A stretch of 64,000 nt of DNA from Shimia gijangensis (GTDB taxonomy: Bacteria; Pseudomonadota; Alphaproteobacteria; Rhodobacterales; Rhodobacteraceae): NCBI RefSeq assembly GCF_900142085.1, contig NZ_FQZQ01000010.1:62001-126000 (forward strand), read 5' to 3'. Below are positions 1-8,782 of this stretch, one piece after another; position 1 is the stretch's first letter, and the number at the start of each line of letters is the position of its first letter. The notes under the pieces are model-generated. The model worked only from the letters and a program-made list of their open reading frames with translations. It was not told the origin of the DNA and made no database searches. A program made the translations under genes and the position numbers.

Positions 1-669
1 TTCACGGAAAATGACTCGCTCGTTAAAACCGGGCGCCACGCGAAACCCAATGCGCCGCGCCAGATTGTCCAGCGCCTTGCCCATCTTTTCCTTGTTGACC
101 ATCTGCTGGGCGCCCATGCGATTGCGCAAGACCACCCAGTCAATCGGTTTCAAACCGGCTTGCGCGCGCAACTGCCGCGCGTTCCAGACCATTTCGGAAT
201 AGACCGACGGCCCAAGGATTTTTTCACCCATCGGATCGGTGTGGGCCAAAAGGTCAAAATCCACAAAGCTGTCGTTCAGTGGCGTGACCAACGTGTCGGC
301 CAATGAGTGCGCCACCTGACTCAGCCGGGTGTGTGACCCCGGACAGTCGATCAGAATGAAATCGCAGTCTGGTTCCAGCGTGGCGACGGCCGCCGAAAGC
401 CGGTGGTCATAGATGTTTTCGCCGGGTTTCAGAGAGGCCGGGTCAATCTCGGGGAGATCGTGGTAATCCGGGCTGGGCAGATCAAGGCCGTTTTCATGCA
501 GAAACGCTTTGCGGTTTTCGACATAGCGACCAAACGTCTTTTGGCGCAGATCCAGATCCAACGCGCTGACTTTGTGGCCCAACCGGGCAAGTGCTGTGGC
601 GATATGCATGGACATGGTGGATTTGCCCGCTCCGCCCTTTTCGTTGCCTACGACAATGATATGCGCCAT
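1..669 (-). CDS. mipZ: MipZ division-plane positioning ATPase (3' end cut off by window edge)
   Basis: A ParA/MinD-superfamily ATPase. The 223 codons present run off the left edge, so the C-terminus is missing. The N-terminus MAHIIVVGNEKGGAGKST carries the deviant Walker A motif (KGGxGKS). Further in are a switch-type segment (DLDLRQKTFGRY) and a Walker B-like FILIDCPG. The long insert after the P-loop and the DLDLRQ signature are typical of alphaproteobacterial MipZ rather than chromosomal ParA. In Caulobacter MipZ forms a bipolar gradient from ParB/parS and inhibits FtsZ assembly, which places the division site at midcell. ATG at 667-669 gives the family's usual N-terminus. It is divergent from the sulfatase gene. 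The MipZ call is from recognised signatures, not a search. Confidence 0.88.
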   Translation of the reverse strand, partial: MAHIIVVGNEKGGAGKSTMSMHIATALARLGHKVSALDLDLRQKTFGRYVENRKAFLHENGLDLPSPDYHDLPEIDPASLKPGENIYDHRLSAAVATLEPDCDFILIDCPGSHTRLSQVAHSLADTLVTPLNDSFVDFDLLAHTDPMGEKILGPSVYSEMVWNARQLRAQAGLKPIDWVVLRNRMGAQQMVNKEKMGKALDNLARRIGFRVAPGFNERVIFRE

Positions 670-857
670 CTGTCTGTCTCCGCTCGCCGATTTGGCCTGC
701 CACCCACGCTCTATGGCGCGATAAGGCTGTTATGCACACTATATGTTGAGGCTGGCAAGAGGGGAAGCGCGCCTGCGGGTGTGCCATTTGATTGTCGCTT
801 TTGCACAACCCCGGTTGTTTTGTGGCGGTTAGGTTCAAGAGAGTTAGGAGGCCCATT

Positions 858-2315
858 ATGCGTGAAAAGAATCTGCTGATCATCATGTCTGACGAGCATC
901 GCCGGGATGCGATGGGCTGTATGGGGCATCCTATCGTGAAGACGCCCCATCTGGACGCTTTGGCGGCGCGCGGTGCGGTTTTTGAACATGCTTATACGCC
1001 CTCACCGATCTGCGTGCCCGCCCGTGCCGCGCTGGCCACCGGAGAGTGGGTGCATGCGGTTGGCCACTGGGACAGCGCCACACCCTATGCCGGGCAACAG
1101 ACCAGCTGGATGCACCAGCTGCGTGACGCAGGCGTTGAGGTGGTGTCTATCGGTAAGCTGCATTTTCGATCCGATAAGGACGACAATGGGTTTTCCAAAG
1201 AGATCATTCCAATGCATGTGGTTGGCGGCGTCGGCTGGCCAATCGACCTCTTGCGCTCACCTCTGCCGGACTATGATGCGGCCTCGGAACTGGCTGGCGA
1301 CGTGGGTGTGGGCGACAGCTCTTACACCGATTATGACCGTGATGTCACAGTCAGGGCCGAAGACTGGCTACGCGCCCGTAAGGACAGCGATCAGCCCTGG
1401 GCGGCCTTCGTGTCGATGGTCAGCCCGCATTATCCGCTAACCTGCCCCGAAGAATGGTACAATCTTTATGATCCCGCCGAAATGGACCTGCCGGTTGTTT
1501 ATGGTGAAGACCCACCGGCCCATACCGAGTTGCGAAGTCTTCGCGGCTTCTGGAATTATGACGACTATTTCGACGCGCAAAAGACACGCGAGGCCAAGGC
1601 GGCCTATTACGGGCTGACGTCTTTTATGGACGATTGCGTCGGTCGCATTCTGGCCGCTTTGGAGGACAGTGGTCAGGCCGAGGACACCGTTGTGATCTAT
1701 ATCTCGGACCACGGTGACATGATGGGCGATCAGGGGTTTTGGACAAAGCAGGTGATGTACGAGCAATCCGCCGGTGTGCCGATGATTGTCGCAGGCCCCG
1801 GCGTGCCCGAGGGGCGGCGGGTGAATACCTGTGCCAACCTGCGCGATATCGCGGCTACGGCGATGGATGTGACAGGCGTTGATGGTGTGGCCAAGGGCAG
1901 GTCACTGTGTGAGTTGGCGGCGGCACCGGATGATCCGAACCGCACCGGGTTTTCAGAGTACCATGATGGCGGGTCGACCACCGGCACCTTTATGGTGCGC
2001 TGGGCGGATTGGAAGTACGTGCATTACGTGGGGCATGATCCACAGCTGTTCAATCTGGCGTCAGACCCTGATGAGCGGGTGAACCTCGCGGTGCGGGGCC
2101 TGAGGGATCCGGCGGTGCGGGCGGCACTGGTCGAAGGCGACAAACGTCTGCGCGAGATTTGTGATCCTGAAGCCGTGAATGCACGGGCTTTTGCAGATCA
2201 AAAACGTAAAATTGCTGAATTGGGTGGGGAAGAGGCCTGTTTGACGGCTTATCTGTTCAACCACACGCCAACTCCGGTGGAGCAGCAAAAGTTAAAAGGC
2301 GAGGGTGGCGCATAA
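858..2315 (+). CDS. Type I sulfatase / alkaline-phosphatase-superfamily hydrolase
   Basis: A 485-residue sulfatase-family hydrolase. The N-terminal metal-binding strand reads NLLIIMSDEHRRDAMG. The CVPAR signature (C-x-P-x-R) marks the cysteine that is converted to formylglycine in type I sulfatases. ISDHGDMMGDQG is the second metal-site region. No signal peptide is visible, so it is probably cytoplasmic. I chose ATG 858 because TTAGGAGG lies just upstream; an in-frame ATG at 792 would add 22 unlike residues. The substrate cannot be told from sequence: choline sulfate, aryl sulfates or phosphonate esters are all possible. A dispersed 3'-end repeat follows the stop codon. Confidence 0.85.
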   Translation: MREKNLLIIMSDEHRRDAMGCMGHPIVKTPHLDALAARGAVFEHAYTPSPICVPARAALATGEWVHAVGHWDSATPYAGQQTSWMHQLRDAGVEVVSIGKLHFRSDKDDNGFSKEIIPMHVVGGVGWPIDLLRSPLPDYDAASELAGDVGVGDSSYTDYDRDVTVRAEDWLRARKDSDQPWAAFVSMVSPHYPLTCPEEWYNLYDPAEMDLPVVYGEDPPAHTELRSLRGFWNYDDYFDAQKTREAKAAYYGLTSFMDDCVGRILAALEDSGQAEDTVVIYISDHGDMMGDQGFWTKQVMYEQSAGVPMIVAGPGVPEGRRVNTCANLRDIAATAMDVTGVDGVAKGRSLCELAAAPDDPNRTGFSEYHDGGSTTGTFMVRWADWKYVHYVGHDPQLFNLASDPDERVNLAVRGLRDPAVRAALVEGDKRLREICDPEAVNARAFADQKRKIAELGGEEACLTAYLFNHTPTPVEQQKLKGEGGA

Positions 2316-2348
2316 CATCTGACCGGCGTTTGTGCGGACAATACGGAA

Positions 2349-2382
2349 TGCCTCCGGCGGGAGTATTTCTGGCAAGATGAAG
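2349..2382. repeat. Dispersed 3'-end repeat, copy 1
   Basis: A 34-bp element beginning TGCCTCCGGCGGGAG and ending GATGAAG. It lies between the sulfatase stop and the convergent pseudouridine synthase stop. The first 15 bases are identical to those at 53676-53709, and a degenerate copy is at 42060-42093. The core CTCCGGCGGGAG is near-palindromic. All copies sit within tens of bases of gene 3' ends. Confidence 0.6.
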
Positions 2383-2390
2383 AGCCGGAG

Positions 2391-2984
2391 TTACCGTGCG
2401 GAGCGCGCCGTTTTCTGCGGTGGGATCCGGTGGATGGGCGCGTCATTCCAGGTGCCGGATAACAGGCCGTCCAGCGTCCAGTCGCCAATTGAGTAGCGGA
2501 TCAGGCGCAAGGTCGGGTGGCCAACAGCGGCGGTCATCCGGCGCACCTGACGGTTTTTGCCCTCGCGGATGGTGATTTTGAGCCAGCTGTCGGGAATGGA
2601 TTTGCGCACGCGGATCGGTGGTGTGCGCGGCCAGAGGATGTCGGGTTCGTCCATGCGCGCCACGTCTGCAGGTAGGGTTTTTCCGTCTTTAAGGTCGACC
2701 CCCTTGCGCAGATTGTGAATGGCTTGGTCAGATATGTCTCCCTCAACCTGCACCCAGTAGGTTTTGGGCCATTTGTTGCGGGGATTGGCGATGCGTTGCT
2801 GAAGTTTGCCGTCATCGGTCAAAACCATCAGCCCTTCGCTGTCCCGATCGAGCCGACCAGCGGCATAAACACCGGGGACATCGATGAAATCCGACAAAGT
2901 GCGGCGGGTGCTGCCTTCGCTGCCCTTGTCGGTGAATTGCGACAGGACGTCAAAAGGCTTGTTGAACAGGATGGTGCGGGGCAT
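2391..2984 (-). CDS. RluE-like rRNA pseudouridine synthase
   Basis: A 197-residue RsuA/RluE-family pseudouridine synthase that isomerises uridine in rRNA. The motif [16 protein letters not shown] contains the catalytic aspartate in the GRLDxxSEGL signature. [12 protein letters not shown] and [24 protein letters not shown] are the other family blocks. There is no N-terminal S4 domain, and this length and lack of S4 favour RluE (23S rRNA U2457-type) over RsuA or RluB. The start at [10 protein letters not shown] gives the usual family N-terminus; an in-frame upstream ATG would add 48 low-quality residues. It converges with the sulfatase gene and diverges from the trans-sulfuration gene. Confidence 0.85.
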   Translation of the reverse strand: MPRTILFNKPFDVLSQFTDKGSEGSTRRTLSDFIDVPGVYAAGRLDRDSEGLMVLTDDGKLQQRIANPRNKWPKTYWVQVEGDISDQAIHNLRKGVDLKDGKTLPADVARMDEPDILWPRTPPIRVRKSIPDSWLKITIREGKNRQVRRMTAAVGHPTLRLIRYSIGDWTLDGLLSGTWNDAPIHRIPPQKTARSAR

Positions 2985-3088
2985 GTGCTTTCCGGTTTTG
3001 GGTGTCTCGTCATAGAGTGCGTTATGGGGGCCTTGCAAGTCGCCGCGGTTTGGCCGCAGATAGGCAAGCCTTGGAATGGAGAAGCCTG

Positions 3089-4231
3089 ATGGACCCCAAA
3101 GAAATGCACCCGGCAACACTGGCCGCACAGGCTGGTGGAATGATCGACCCGCAAAGCGGCGGTGTGGTGCCTCCCATTCAGCCTTCGACCACTTTTGTGA
3201 GGGATCGGGACTATGCGCCGGTCAACCCGGACAATACCTATCTTCGGTATCACAATGAGGCCGTGCGCCACGCCGAATTGGTGTTGGCCGGGCTTGAAGG
3301 TGGGGCCGAGGCGATGTTGTTTCCGTCCGGTATGGCGGCCATTGCCGGATTGTTTCGCACCGTTCCAAACGGTGGCCGCGTCGTCGTGCAATCTGGCATC
3401 TATTGGGGCACCACCCAGTGGATCCGGGATTTTTGCACGCGCCGGGACATCACGCTCTGTGAGGTCGACGCCAGCGATCTTGACGCTTTGTCCAAGGCCT
3501 GCGCCGAGGTTCCGGCGCAATTGGTCTGGGTGGAATCCCCGTCAAATCCATGGATGAAAATCGTGGACATTGAGGCCGCCGCGGGCCTTGCCCACGCTGC
3601 CAATGCACTTTTGGTGGTGGACAGCACGGCCGCCACCCCGATCTTGTCTCAGCCTCTTAAAATGGGCGCCGATATGGTCATGCATTCGGCCACCAAGGCC
3701 ATCAACGGGCATTCCGATGTGTTGGGCGGTGTTTTGATCACCCGCGAGCCTGGCTCCGTCTGGGAGATGATTGCCGAAGATCGCGGCAGCGCGGGTGCGG
3801 TGATGGGCCCGTTTGAGGCGTGGTTGTTGTTGCGCGGTATGCGCACGCTGCCGTTGAGGGTGAAACAAATGTGCGCCAACGCCATGGCGGTGGCAGAGTT
3901 TCTTCAGGACCATCCGGCGATTGAGACAGTTCTTTTTCCTGGATTGCCCAGCCACCAGGACCACGCGCTGGCCGCCAGACAAATGCCGGGTGGGTTTGGG
4001 TTCCTGATGTCCTTTGTGGTCAAAGGCGGCGCAGAGCAGGCGCTGAGAGCGGCAGGGCGTTTGAACCTGTTCCACCGGGCCACGTCACTGGGAGGCGTCG
4101 AAAGCCTTGTCGAGCATCGCCCCACGATTGAGCCACACTCGGGCCTGCCCGAAGGTCTGCTCAGGATTTCTGTCGGCATTGAGGACGCAGGCGATCTCAT
4201 TGCAGACCTTGCTCAGGCATTGGGCCAGTAA
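3089..4231 (+). CDS. PLP-dependent trans-sulfuration enzyme (cystathionine beta-lyase / gamma-synthase family)
   Basis: A 380-residue Cys/Met-metabolism PLP enzyme. The PLP lysine lies in [18 protein letters not shown], the family signature. [20 protein letters not shown] is the aspartate region that binds the PLP pyridine nitrogen, and [13 protein letters not shown] is the N-terminal substrate/PLP phosphate block. Such enzymes cleave or form cystathionine in methionine biosynthesis. Cystathionine beta-lyase, gamma-synthase and gamma-lyase cannot be separated safely by eye. ATG 3089 follows GGAGAAG at good spacing. It diverges from the pseudouridine synthase gene and is followed at about 70 bp by an MFS gene. 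Confidence 0.85.
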   Translation: MDPKEMHPATLAAQAGGMIDPQSGGVVPPIQPSTTFVRDRDYAPVNPDNTYLRYHNEAVRHAELVLAGLEGGAEAMLFPSGMAAIAGLFRTVPNGGRVVVQSGIYWGTTQWIRDFCTRRDITLCEVDASDLDALSKACAEVPAQLVWVESPSNPWMKIVDIEAAAGLAHAANALLVVDSTAATPILSQPLKMGADMVMHSATKAINGHSDVLGGVLITREPGSVWEMIAEDRGSAGAVMGPFEAWLLLRGMRTLPLRVKQMCANAMAVAEFLQDHPAIETVLFPGLPSHQDHALAARQMPGGFGFLMSFVVKGGAEQALRAAGRLNLFHRATSLGGVESLVEHRPTIEPHSGLPEGLLRISVGIEDAGDLIADLAQALGQ

Positions 4232-4300
4232 ACCAACTTCGTAAGGCCAACGTCGTAAACGGGCTATACACAAGATCGGCCTGCGCCTAGCGTGACCCGA

Positions 4301-5521
4301 ATGGAACAGGACACTCATCTGGACAGCCGCTATTCGTGGACACGCCTTGGCGTGACGCTGGCGATTGCTGTGGTCGTTAATGTCGGCATGTGGGCGGTCA
4401 TCGTGGTGATGCCATCAGTGCAGAATGAATTTGGTATCGATCGGGCGGATGCCTCGATGCCTTATACATTTACCATGATTGGCTTTGCGCTGGGCAATCT
4501 GGTGATTGGCCGTGCTGTTGATCGGTTCGGCGTGGCCTGGTCGCTGATTGCCGCGGCTTTGCTGGCGGCGGTCAGTTACGTTCTGATCGCGGCCAGTGGC
4601 TCCTTTATGGTGGTCTCGGGCCTGCACTTTTTCCTTGGGTTCGGCACAGCTGCCGGGTTTGGGCCGTTGATTGCTGACATTTCGCTGTGGTTCCAACGGC
4701 GGCGCGGTATCGCGGTGGCGATTGCGGCCAGTGGGAACTATCTGTCCGGCGCGATCTGGCCCATCCTGCTAAGTGGTATTCTGAGCGACTATGGTTGGCG
4801 CAGCGTCTATCTGGTGCTGGCGGCCCTGACCGTCGCCATTGTGGTGCCGCTGGCCTTTTTGTTGAGGAAACGCGCGCCCTTAGATGGTGAGGCGGTTTTG
4901 GCCACAGGCCCGGTGAACCGGGGAAAGGCCTTTTCGCCAACAGCGTTGCAATGGATGTTGGGGCTGGCGGGGGTTGGCTGTTGTGTCGCCATGTCGATGC
5001 CGCAGGTCCATATCGTGTCGTTCTGCGTTGACCTTGGCTATGGCCCCGCCGTAGGAGCCGAGATGCTGGCGCTGATGTTGCTTGGGGGTGTGGTGTCGCG
5101 CCTGATCTCGGGACTGGTGACCGACAAGGTGGGTGGGGTGATCACCTTGCTGATTGGCTCTGTCCTGCAATGTATCGCGCTGTTTTTATATCTGCCGTTC
5201 GATGCGCTTGTGCCGCTTTATGTGATCAGCATGATCTTTGGGCTGGCACAAGGTGGCATCGTTCCGGCCTATGCGGTGATCGTGCGCGAATACATGCCTG
5301 CGCGCGAGGCCGGAGCCCGGGTTGGCTTTGTGATGATGGCGACCATCATGGGCATGGCGCTGGGCGGATGGATGTCGGGTTGGATTTACGACGTGTCCGG
5401 CAGCTATCAACTGGCGTTCTGGAACGGCATCATCTGGAACTTCCTGAACATCGGCATCATGTTTCTGATCCTGATGCGGGGGCGCCGTGGCGGACATCCA
5501 GCGGCGCCTGTTGCGGTTTGA
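4301..5521 (+). CDS. MFS transporter
   Basis: A 406-residue inner-membrane protein with about 12 hydrophobic segments and the MFS motif A region LVIGRAVDRFGVAW between segments 2 and 3. A second half-motif GLVTDKVGG lies after the central loop. Arrangement and length resemble the monocarboxylate/oxalate-formate antiporter-like branch, but the substrate is unknown. GTG at 4292, three codons upstream, is an equally possible start; neither has a clear Shine-Dalgarno. It converges with the FNT channel gene. If it serves its neighbour, a sulfur compound or small organic anion is conceivable, but that is guesswork. Confidence 0.8.
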   Translation: MEQDTHLDSRYSWTRLGVTLAIAVVVNVGMWAVIVVMPSVQNEFGIDRADASMPYTFTMIGFALGNLVIGRAVDRFGVAWSLIAAALLAAVSYVLIAASGSFMVVSGLHFFLGFGTAAGFGPLIADISLWFQRRRGIAVAIAASGNYLSGAIWPILLSGILSDYGWRSVYLVLAALTVAIVVPLAFLLRKRAPLDGEAVLATGPVNRGKAFSPTALQWMLGLAGVGCCVAMSMPQVHIVSFCVDLGYGPAVGAEMLALMLLGGVVSRLISGLVTDKVGGVITLLIGSVLQCIALFLYLPFDALVPLYVISMIFGLAQGGIVPAYAVIVREYMPAREAGARVGFVMMATIMGMALGGWMSGWIYDVSGSYQLAFWNGIIWNFLNIGIMFLILMRGRRGGHPAAPVAV

Positions 5522-5560
5522 GATAGACAGACAGACCAGTTTTGGTGTGAACCAGATGGC

Positions 5561-6346
5561 TCAGGCTTTGTTCGACCCAAGATAGGCAAAACGATAAGCC
5601 AGCGCGACACCACCAGCCCCGCCGACGATATTGCCCAATGTCACGACGATCAGGTTCATGACCGCATCGCTTGCAGAGACATCCGCACCTGCCGCCCAGC
5701 CCTGTGGAAAGAAGAACATATTCGCGACCGAATGTTCGAGGCCAAGCAAAACAAACCCCGTAATGGGCCACAGCATCGCAAAGATTTTCCCGGTCACAGT
5801 GCGGGCTGCAAACGTCAACCAGACCGCAAGGCAAACCAGCGCGTTGCACAATGCCCCACGTACAAATGCTTCTTGCAGAGGCAGGTTGGCTTTCGCTTCG
5901 GCAAACTTGACCGCCGTCGCCCCCATCGGGGCATCAAGCACGCCCGAAAACCCAAAAGCGACGGCAAGACCCACTGCGCCAATCAGGTTGCCAACATAGA
6001 CAATCGCCCAATTTCGAAACAACTGCTTTAACGAGATCTTTCGTTCCACCGCGGCCATGACCATCAGAGCATTGCCAGTAAACAGCTCCGCTCCACCAAC
6101 AATAACGAGGATCAATCCCAAAGAGAAAATGACGCCCCCGAGCATGCGCGCAGGGCCAAATGATGTATCAACACCCGTCATCACCATTGTGTAGGCCGCA
6201 GCGCCAAAACCGATGAATGCGCCAGCAAGCAACGCCAACACCATCATTTGTTGCGCCGGCATCGCAGCCTTGGCGACCCCAACAGTTTCCATCAAGGTGG
6301 CGATTTCGGCCGGTCGGTGCGGGTCGTGCTCGAATGTGTTTTTCAT
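5561..6346 (-). CDS. Formate/nitrite transporter (FNT) family channel
   Basis: A 261-residue FNT-family inner-membrane channel, which forms pentamers of six-helix subunits passing formate, nitrite, hydrosulfide or short organic acids. The evidence is GGAELFTGNALMVMA (the central FTGN-type constriction), VGNLIGAVG, and GALCNALVCLAVWL with the later ITGFVLLGLEHSVANM block, which holds the conserved channel-lining histidine. ATG 6346 starts MKNTFEHDPHRPAEIA; upstream in-frame codons do not look like coding sequence. The anion carried cannot be told. It lies downstream of rpmE but is separated from it by a terminator. Confidence 0.88.
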   Translation of the reverse strand: MKNTFEHDPHRPAEIATLMETVGVAKAAMPAQQMMVLALLAGAFIGFGAAAYTMVMTGVDTSFGPARMLGGVIFSLGLILVIVGGAELFTGNALMVMAAVERKISLKQLFRNWAIVYVGNLIGAVGLAVAFGFSGVLDAPMGATAVKFAEAKANLPLQEAFVRGALCNALVCLAVWLTFAARTVTGKIFAMLWPITGFVLLGLEHSVANMFFFPQGWAAGADVSASDAVMNLIVVTLGNIVGGAGGVALAYRFAYLGSNKA

Positions 6347-6452
6347 ACTCTGGAACGATAACCAACTTTGCGGTGTTGAGAAGTGTGAATTTGAACCAAA
6401 GCCCAAGGTGCTGGCATATTGGTGTCGGGCTCAATCGGTGCCCCCAAACGAA

Positions 6453-6482
6453 AAACGCCGCTCTGTTTCCAGAACGGCGTTT
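6453..6482 (-). terminator. Rho-independent terminator of rplS-rpmE
   Basis: An inverted repeat AAACGCCG...CGGCGTTT with a 6-nt loop lies 24 bp past the rpmE stop. On the minus strand it ends in a T-rich run (GCGGCGTTTTTC). Confidence 0.8.
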
Positions 6483-6505
6483 CTTTTGAAAACAAGAAGG
6501 GGTGC

Positions 6506-6727
6506 TTAGAAACCCAGACCTTCGTATTTCTTTTTGAACTTCGATACACGACCGCCAGCATCCAGCAGGCGCGATGTGCCGCCGGTCCATGCAGGGTGCA
6601 CGGTTGGGTCGATGTCGAGTTGCATTGTGTCGCCTTCTTTGCCCCATGTCGAGCGCATCTGATACGCTGTGCCATCGGTCAGTTTGACTTCGATTGTGTG
6701 GTATTCGGGATGGGTGTCTTTTTTCAT
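6506..6727 (-). CDS. rpmE: 50S ribosomal protein L31
   Basis: A 73-residue protein with the L31 sequence pattern: [19 protein letters not shown] at the start, [12 protein letters not shown] and [13 protein letters not shown] at the end. It contains no cysteine, so it is the zinc-independent form. In bacteria with both types, the Cys-free form replaces the zinc form under zinc limitation, but alphaproteobacteria commonly carry this Cys-free type as their only L31. It is 11 bp downstream of rplS in the same orientation and is followed by a strong terminator. Confidence 0.95.
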   Translation of the reverse strand: MKKDTHPEYHTIEVKLTDGTAYQMRSTWGKEGDTMQLDIDPTVHPAWTGGTSRLLDAGGRVSKFKKKYEGLGF

Positions 6728-6738
6728 GATACCGCTCC

Positions 6739-7113
6739 TTAGGCCGACTTGGGCTTGTAGTTGGTGTCTTCTGCGATACGTGCGGATTTACCACGACGTG
6801 CACGCAGATAGTACAGTTTGGCGCGGCGCACGCGACCACGACGCACAACAGTGATGCTGTCGATGTTGGTCGAGAACAGTGGGAAGTTACGTTCCACACC
6901 TTCGCCAAAGGAAATCTTGCGAACAGTGAACGAACCGGCAATGCCTTTGCCGTTGTTACGGGCGATGCAAACGCCTTCGTAGTTCTGAACCCGCGAACGC
7001 GAGCCTTCGGTCACTTTATAGCCGACACGGATGGTGTCACCGGCTTTGAAGTCGGGGATGTCTTTCCCCAGGGCGGCAATTTGTTCCGCCTCGATCTGTG
7101 CGATCAGGTTCAT
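6739..7113 (-). CDS. rplS: 50S ribosomal protein L19
   Basis: A 124-residue L19, which sits at the 30S-50S interface. Recognisable blocks are [52 protein letters not shown] and [23 protein letters not shown]. It keeps the conserved alphaproteobacterial neighbourhood (trmD upstream, rpmE downstream), although a DUF1508 gene and a gap of over 300 bp now separate it from trmD. It probably has its own promoter in that gap. Confidence 0.97.
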   Translation of the reverse strand: MNLIAQIEAEQIAALGKDIPDFKAGDTIRVGYKVTEGSRSRVQNYEGVCIARNNGKGIAGSFTVRKISFGEGVERNFPLFSTNIDSITVVRRGRVRRAKLYYLRARRGKSARIAEDTNYKPKSA

Positions 7114-7164
7114 CTGAAACGCTCCTTATTTTGCCCGTGGTTATTCCACGAAGATTTGCGCGCC

Positions 7165-7344
7165 TCATTGCTCTTGGTCTTCGTCCGGGTCCGCCATGTT
7201 AAACAGTGGGCGCCCGCCAGAGGTCAGGTCGTCTTTACTTAGAATGTTCCTGAGTTTGCTTTTGCCATAGTCGCGCAGAGCAGAAGAAAACTCATTGCAA
7301 CAATTGGCACAAACACCAAAAACGCCCGAGTCGGCAGAAACCGA
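7165..7344 (-). pseudogene. Open frame without a normal start codon, possible gene remnant
   Basis: The 342-bp gap between rplS and the DUF1508 gene holds one open frame of 59 codons on the minus strand, with no in-frame ATG near its 5' end. Its C-terminal part (CNEFSSALRDYGKSKLRNIL, later a DPDEDQEQ tail) has protein-like composition. It may be the end of a decayed gene. It could equally be chance, since only one internal ATG (at the tenth residue from the end) exists. I do not recognise a family. Confidence 0.25.
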
Positions 7345-7399
7345 TCAGGAATGGGCGGCTTTTAGGCAAGGTTTGCCTGCTTGGCAAGGGGATTCGAAT

Positions 7400-7432
7400 A
7401 CGAACGGGCGCAATTTACATGCGCCCGTTCGT
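7400..7432. terminator. 12-bp perfect inverted repeat after the DUF1508 gene
   Basis: ACGAACGGGCGC and its exact reverse complement flank a 9-nt AT-rich loop, 24 bp past the DUF1508 stop. It probably terminates that minus-strand transcript or protects its 3' end. There is no clear T-run, so it may not be a classical intrinsic terminator. Confidence 0.5.
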
Positions 7433-7455
7433 TGTAATCATTGGACAGCCAGTTT

Positions 7456-7794
7456 TCAGGTCAGGTCTTTGGTTTCTGCGTCTGGCGCGTTCTTCATGAC
7501 AGACGCGATACCGTTGTCGCGGCCCGAGGTGCTTTCATAGCTTTCGGATGCGCCAATTACCTGACCATTGGTGGCCTTGAGGTTGAACATCTGCTTGCCC
7601 GCCTTGGTTTCTTTGCGCTCATAGCGCGCATCATCAGGGGCGTTTTTCTTAACGGACTCAATACCGTTTTCGGCGCTCGCGCGTTGCTTATAGCCTTCGC
7701 TGGCGAGGATAATTTCGCCATTGCCTGCCTTTAGACGGAAACGGAATTCACCTGCTTTATCGGTGTAGAGTTCAAATTTACCGGCCACTGCCAT
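7456..7794 (-). CDS. YegP-family protein, tandem DUF1508 repeats
   Basis: A 112-residue protein made of two DUF1508 repeats. Repeat 1 has KFELYTDKAGEFRFRLKAGNGEII with SEGYKQRASAENGIESVKKN. Repeat 2 has MFNLKATNGQVIGASESYES with GRDNGIASVMKNAP. DUF1508 proteins are small, soluble, beta-rich proteins of unknown biochemical role. It lies between trmD and rplS, which are adjacent in many relatives, so it looks like an insertion into the translation cluster. No function is assigned. Confidence 0.85.
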   Translation of the reverse strand: MAVAGKFELYTDKAGEFRFRLKAGNGEIILASEGYKQRASAENGIESVKKNAPDDARYERKETKAGKQMFNLKATNGQVIGASESYESTSGRDNGIASVMKNAPDAETKDLT

Positions 7795-7863
7795 TCTCCC
7801 ATTAACGAAACATGTCTGAGTGATTTAAACATGGCTTTGGGCCGGTTCGCAACGAATTCCGGT

Positions 7864-8700
7864 TTACTCTGGGTCAGCTTCGGATTTGAGGCCCATTTTG
7901 CGGGCATAAGCCTCCCACATATCCGGGCGGCGCTCTCGGGTCAGATCCTGGGCCATTTCCTTGCGCCACTCGGCGATTTTACCGTGATGGCCCGACATCA
8001 GGATGTCAGGTATCGCGTGACCCATCCATTCAGCCGGGCGGGTGTACTGGGGGTGTTCCAACAACCCGTTTGAGTGGCTTTCGTCCTCGATACTGTCGGC
8101 ATTGCCCAGGACATCCGGCAACAGCCGCACGGTCGCATCGATCATCGCCTGCGCAGCGATCTCACCACCGGTCAGGACAAAGTCGCCCAATGACACCTCT
8201 TGAATATTGTAGTGATCCAGCACCCGCTGATCGACACCCTCAAAGCGTCCACACAGCATGGTGATGCCATCGCATTGCGCCCAGGATCGCGCCATCGCCT
8301 GATCAAACCGTTTACCGCGCGGGGACAGATAGACCATCGGGCACTTGCCGCGCACGCCACGCAAGGTGTGGTCGATGGCATTGCCCAACACGTCGGCGCG
8401 CAATACCATACCGGCGCCACCCCCTGCTGGCGTGTCATCCACATTGCGATGTTTGCCGTCACCAAAGGGGCGCAGATCGGTGGTTTCCATCTGCCATTTG
8501 CCATCCTTCAAAGCCTTGCCCGTCAGGCTTTCGCCCAGAACGCCGGGAAAGGCCTGGGGGAAAAGCGTAATGATACGTGCGGTCCAGACCCCGGCGAGCT
8601 GCGGATTGTGGGTCATCAATTCGCGCGGCTTCAGCGAAACCGAAATGGATTTGCGCCCATGTGAGCGGGATTTTTCTGACACGTGGCTTTCTTTCATCAT
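7864..8700 (-). CDS. trmD: tRNA (guanine-N1)-methyltransferase
   Basis: TrmD methylates G37 at N1 in tRNAs that read CNN/CGG codons and so prevents +1 frameshifting. The SPOUT trefoil-knot blocks are present: RIITLFPQAFPGVLG, HRNVDDTPAGGGAGMV, YLSPRGKRF, CGRFEGVDQRVLDHY and SLGDFVLTGGE. The N-terminus is about 30 residues longer than in E. coli, as in other Rhodobacteraceae. ATG 8700 or 8697 is likely the start, because the stop codon of a short upstream frame overlaps it as TGATG; ATG 8613 would give a shorter form. It is downstream of rimM and a sulfotransferase-like gene. Confidence 0.95.
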   Translation of the reverse strand: MMKESHVSEKSRSHGRKSISVSLKPRELMTHNPQLAGVWTARIITLFPQAFPGVLGESLTGKALKDGKWQMETTDLRPFGDGKHRNVDDTPAGGGAGMVLRADVLGNAIDHTLRGVRGKCPMVYLSPRGKRFDQAMARSWAQCDGITMLCGRFEGVDQRVLDHYNIQEVSLGDFVLTGGEIAAQAMIDATVRLLPDVLGNADSIEDESHSNGLLEHPQYTRPAEWMGHAIPDILMSGHHGKIAEWRKEMAQDLTRERRPDMWEAYARKMGLKSEADPE

Positions 8701-8750
8701 CAAACTGTGCGTGATGTCATGTCGCTGAAAATGTCTTCGAGGTCCAGCAT
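8700..8750 (-). CDS. Possible 16-codon leader frame overlapping the trmD start
   Basis: An ATG at 8750 opens a 16-residue frame (MLDLEDIFSDMTSRTV). Its TGA overlaps the trmD ATG as TGATG, the layout of translational coupling. The frame extends upstream to a TTG at 8765 (LSEQE...). GAGCAGGAA precedes the ATG at short distance. It could instead be the tail of a decayed gene. Coding capacity is unproven. Confidence 0.25.
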   Translation of the reverse strand: MLDLEDIFSDMTSRTV

Positions 8751-8782
8751 TTCCTGCTCAGACAAGCCCTGGAGTCAGGCCG

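Noticed and set aside
7380-7440. TTCGAAT-containing hairpin region resembling a tRNA T-arm or tmRNA piece
   Set aside because: No acceptor stem, anticodon arm or CCA fits, and there is no tag-coding sequence; the 12-bp inverted repeat explains the pattern.
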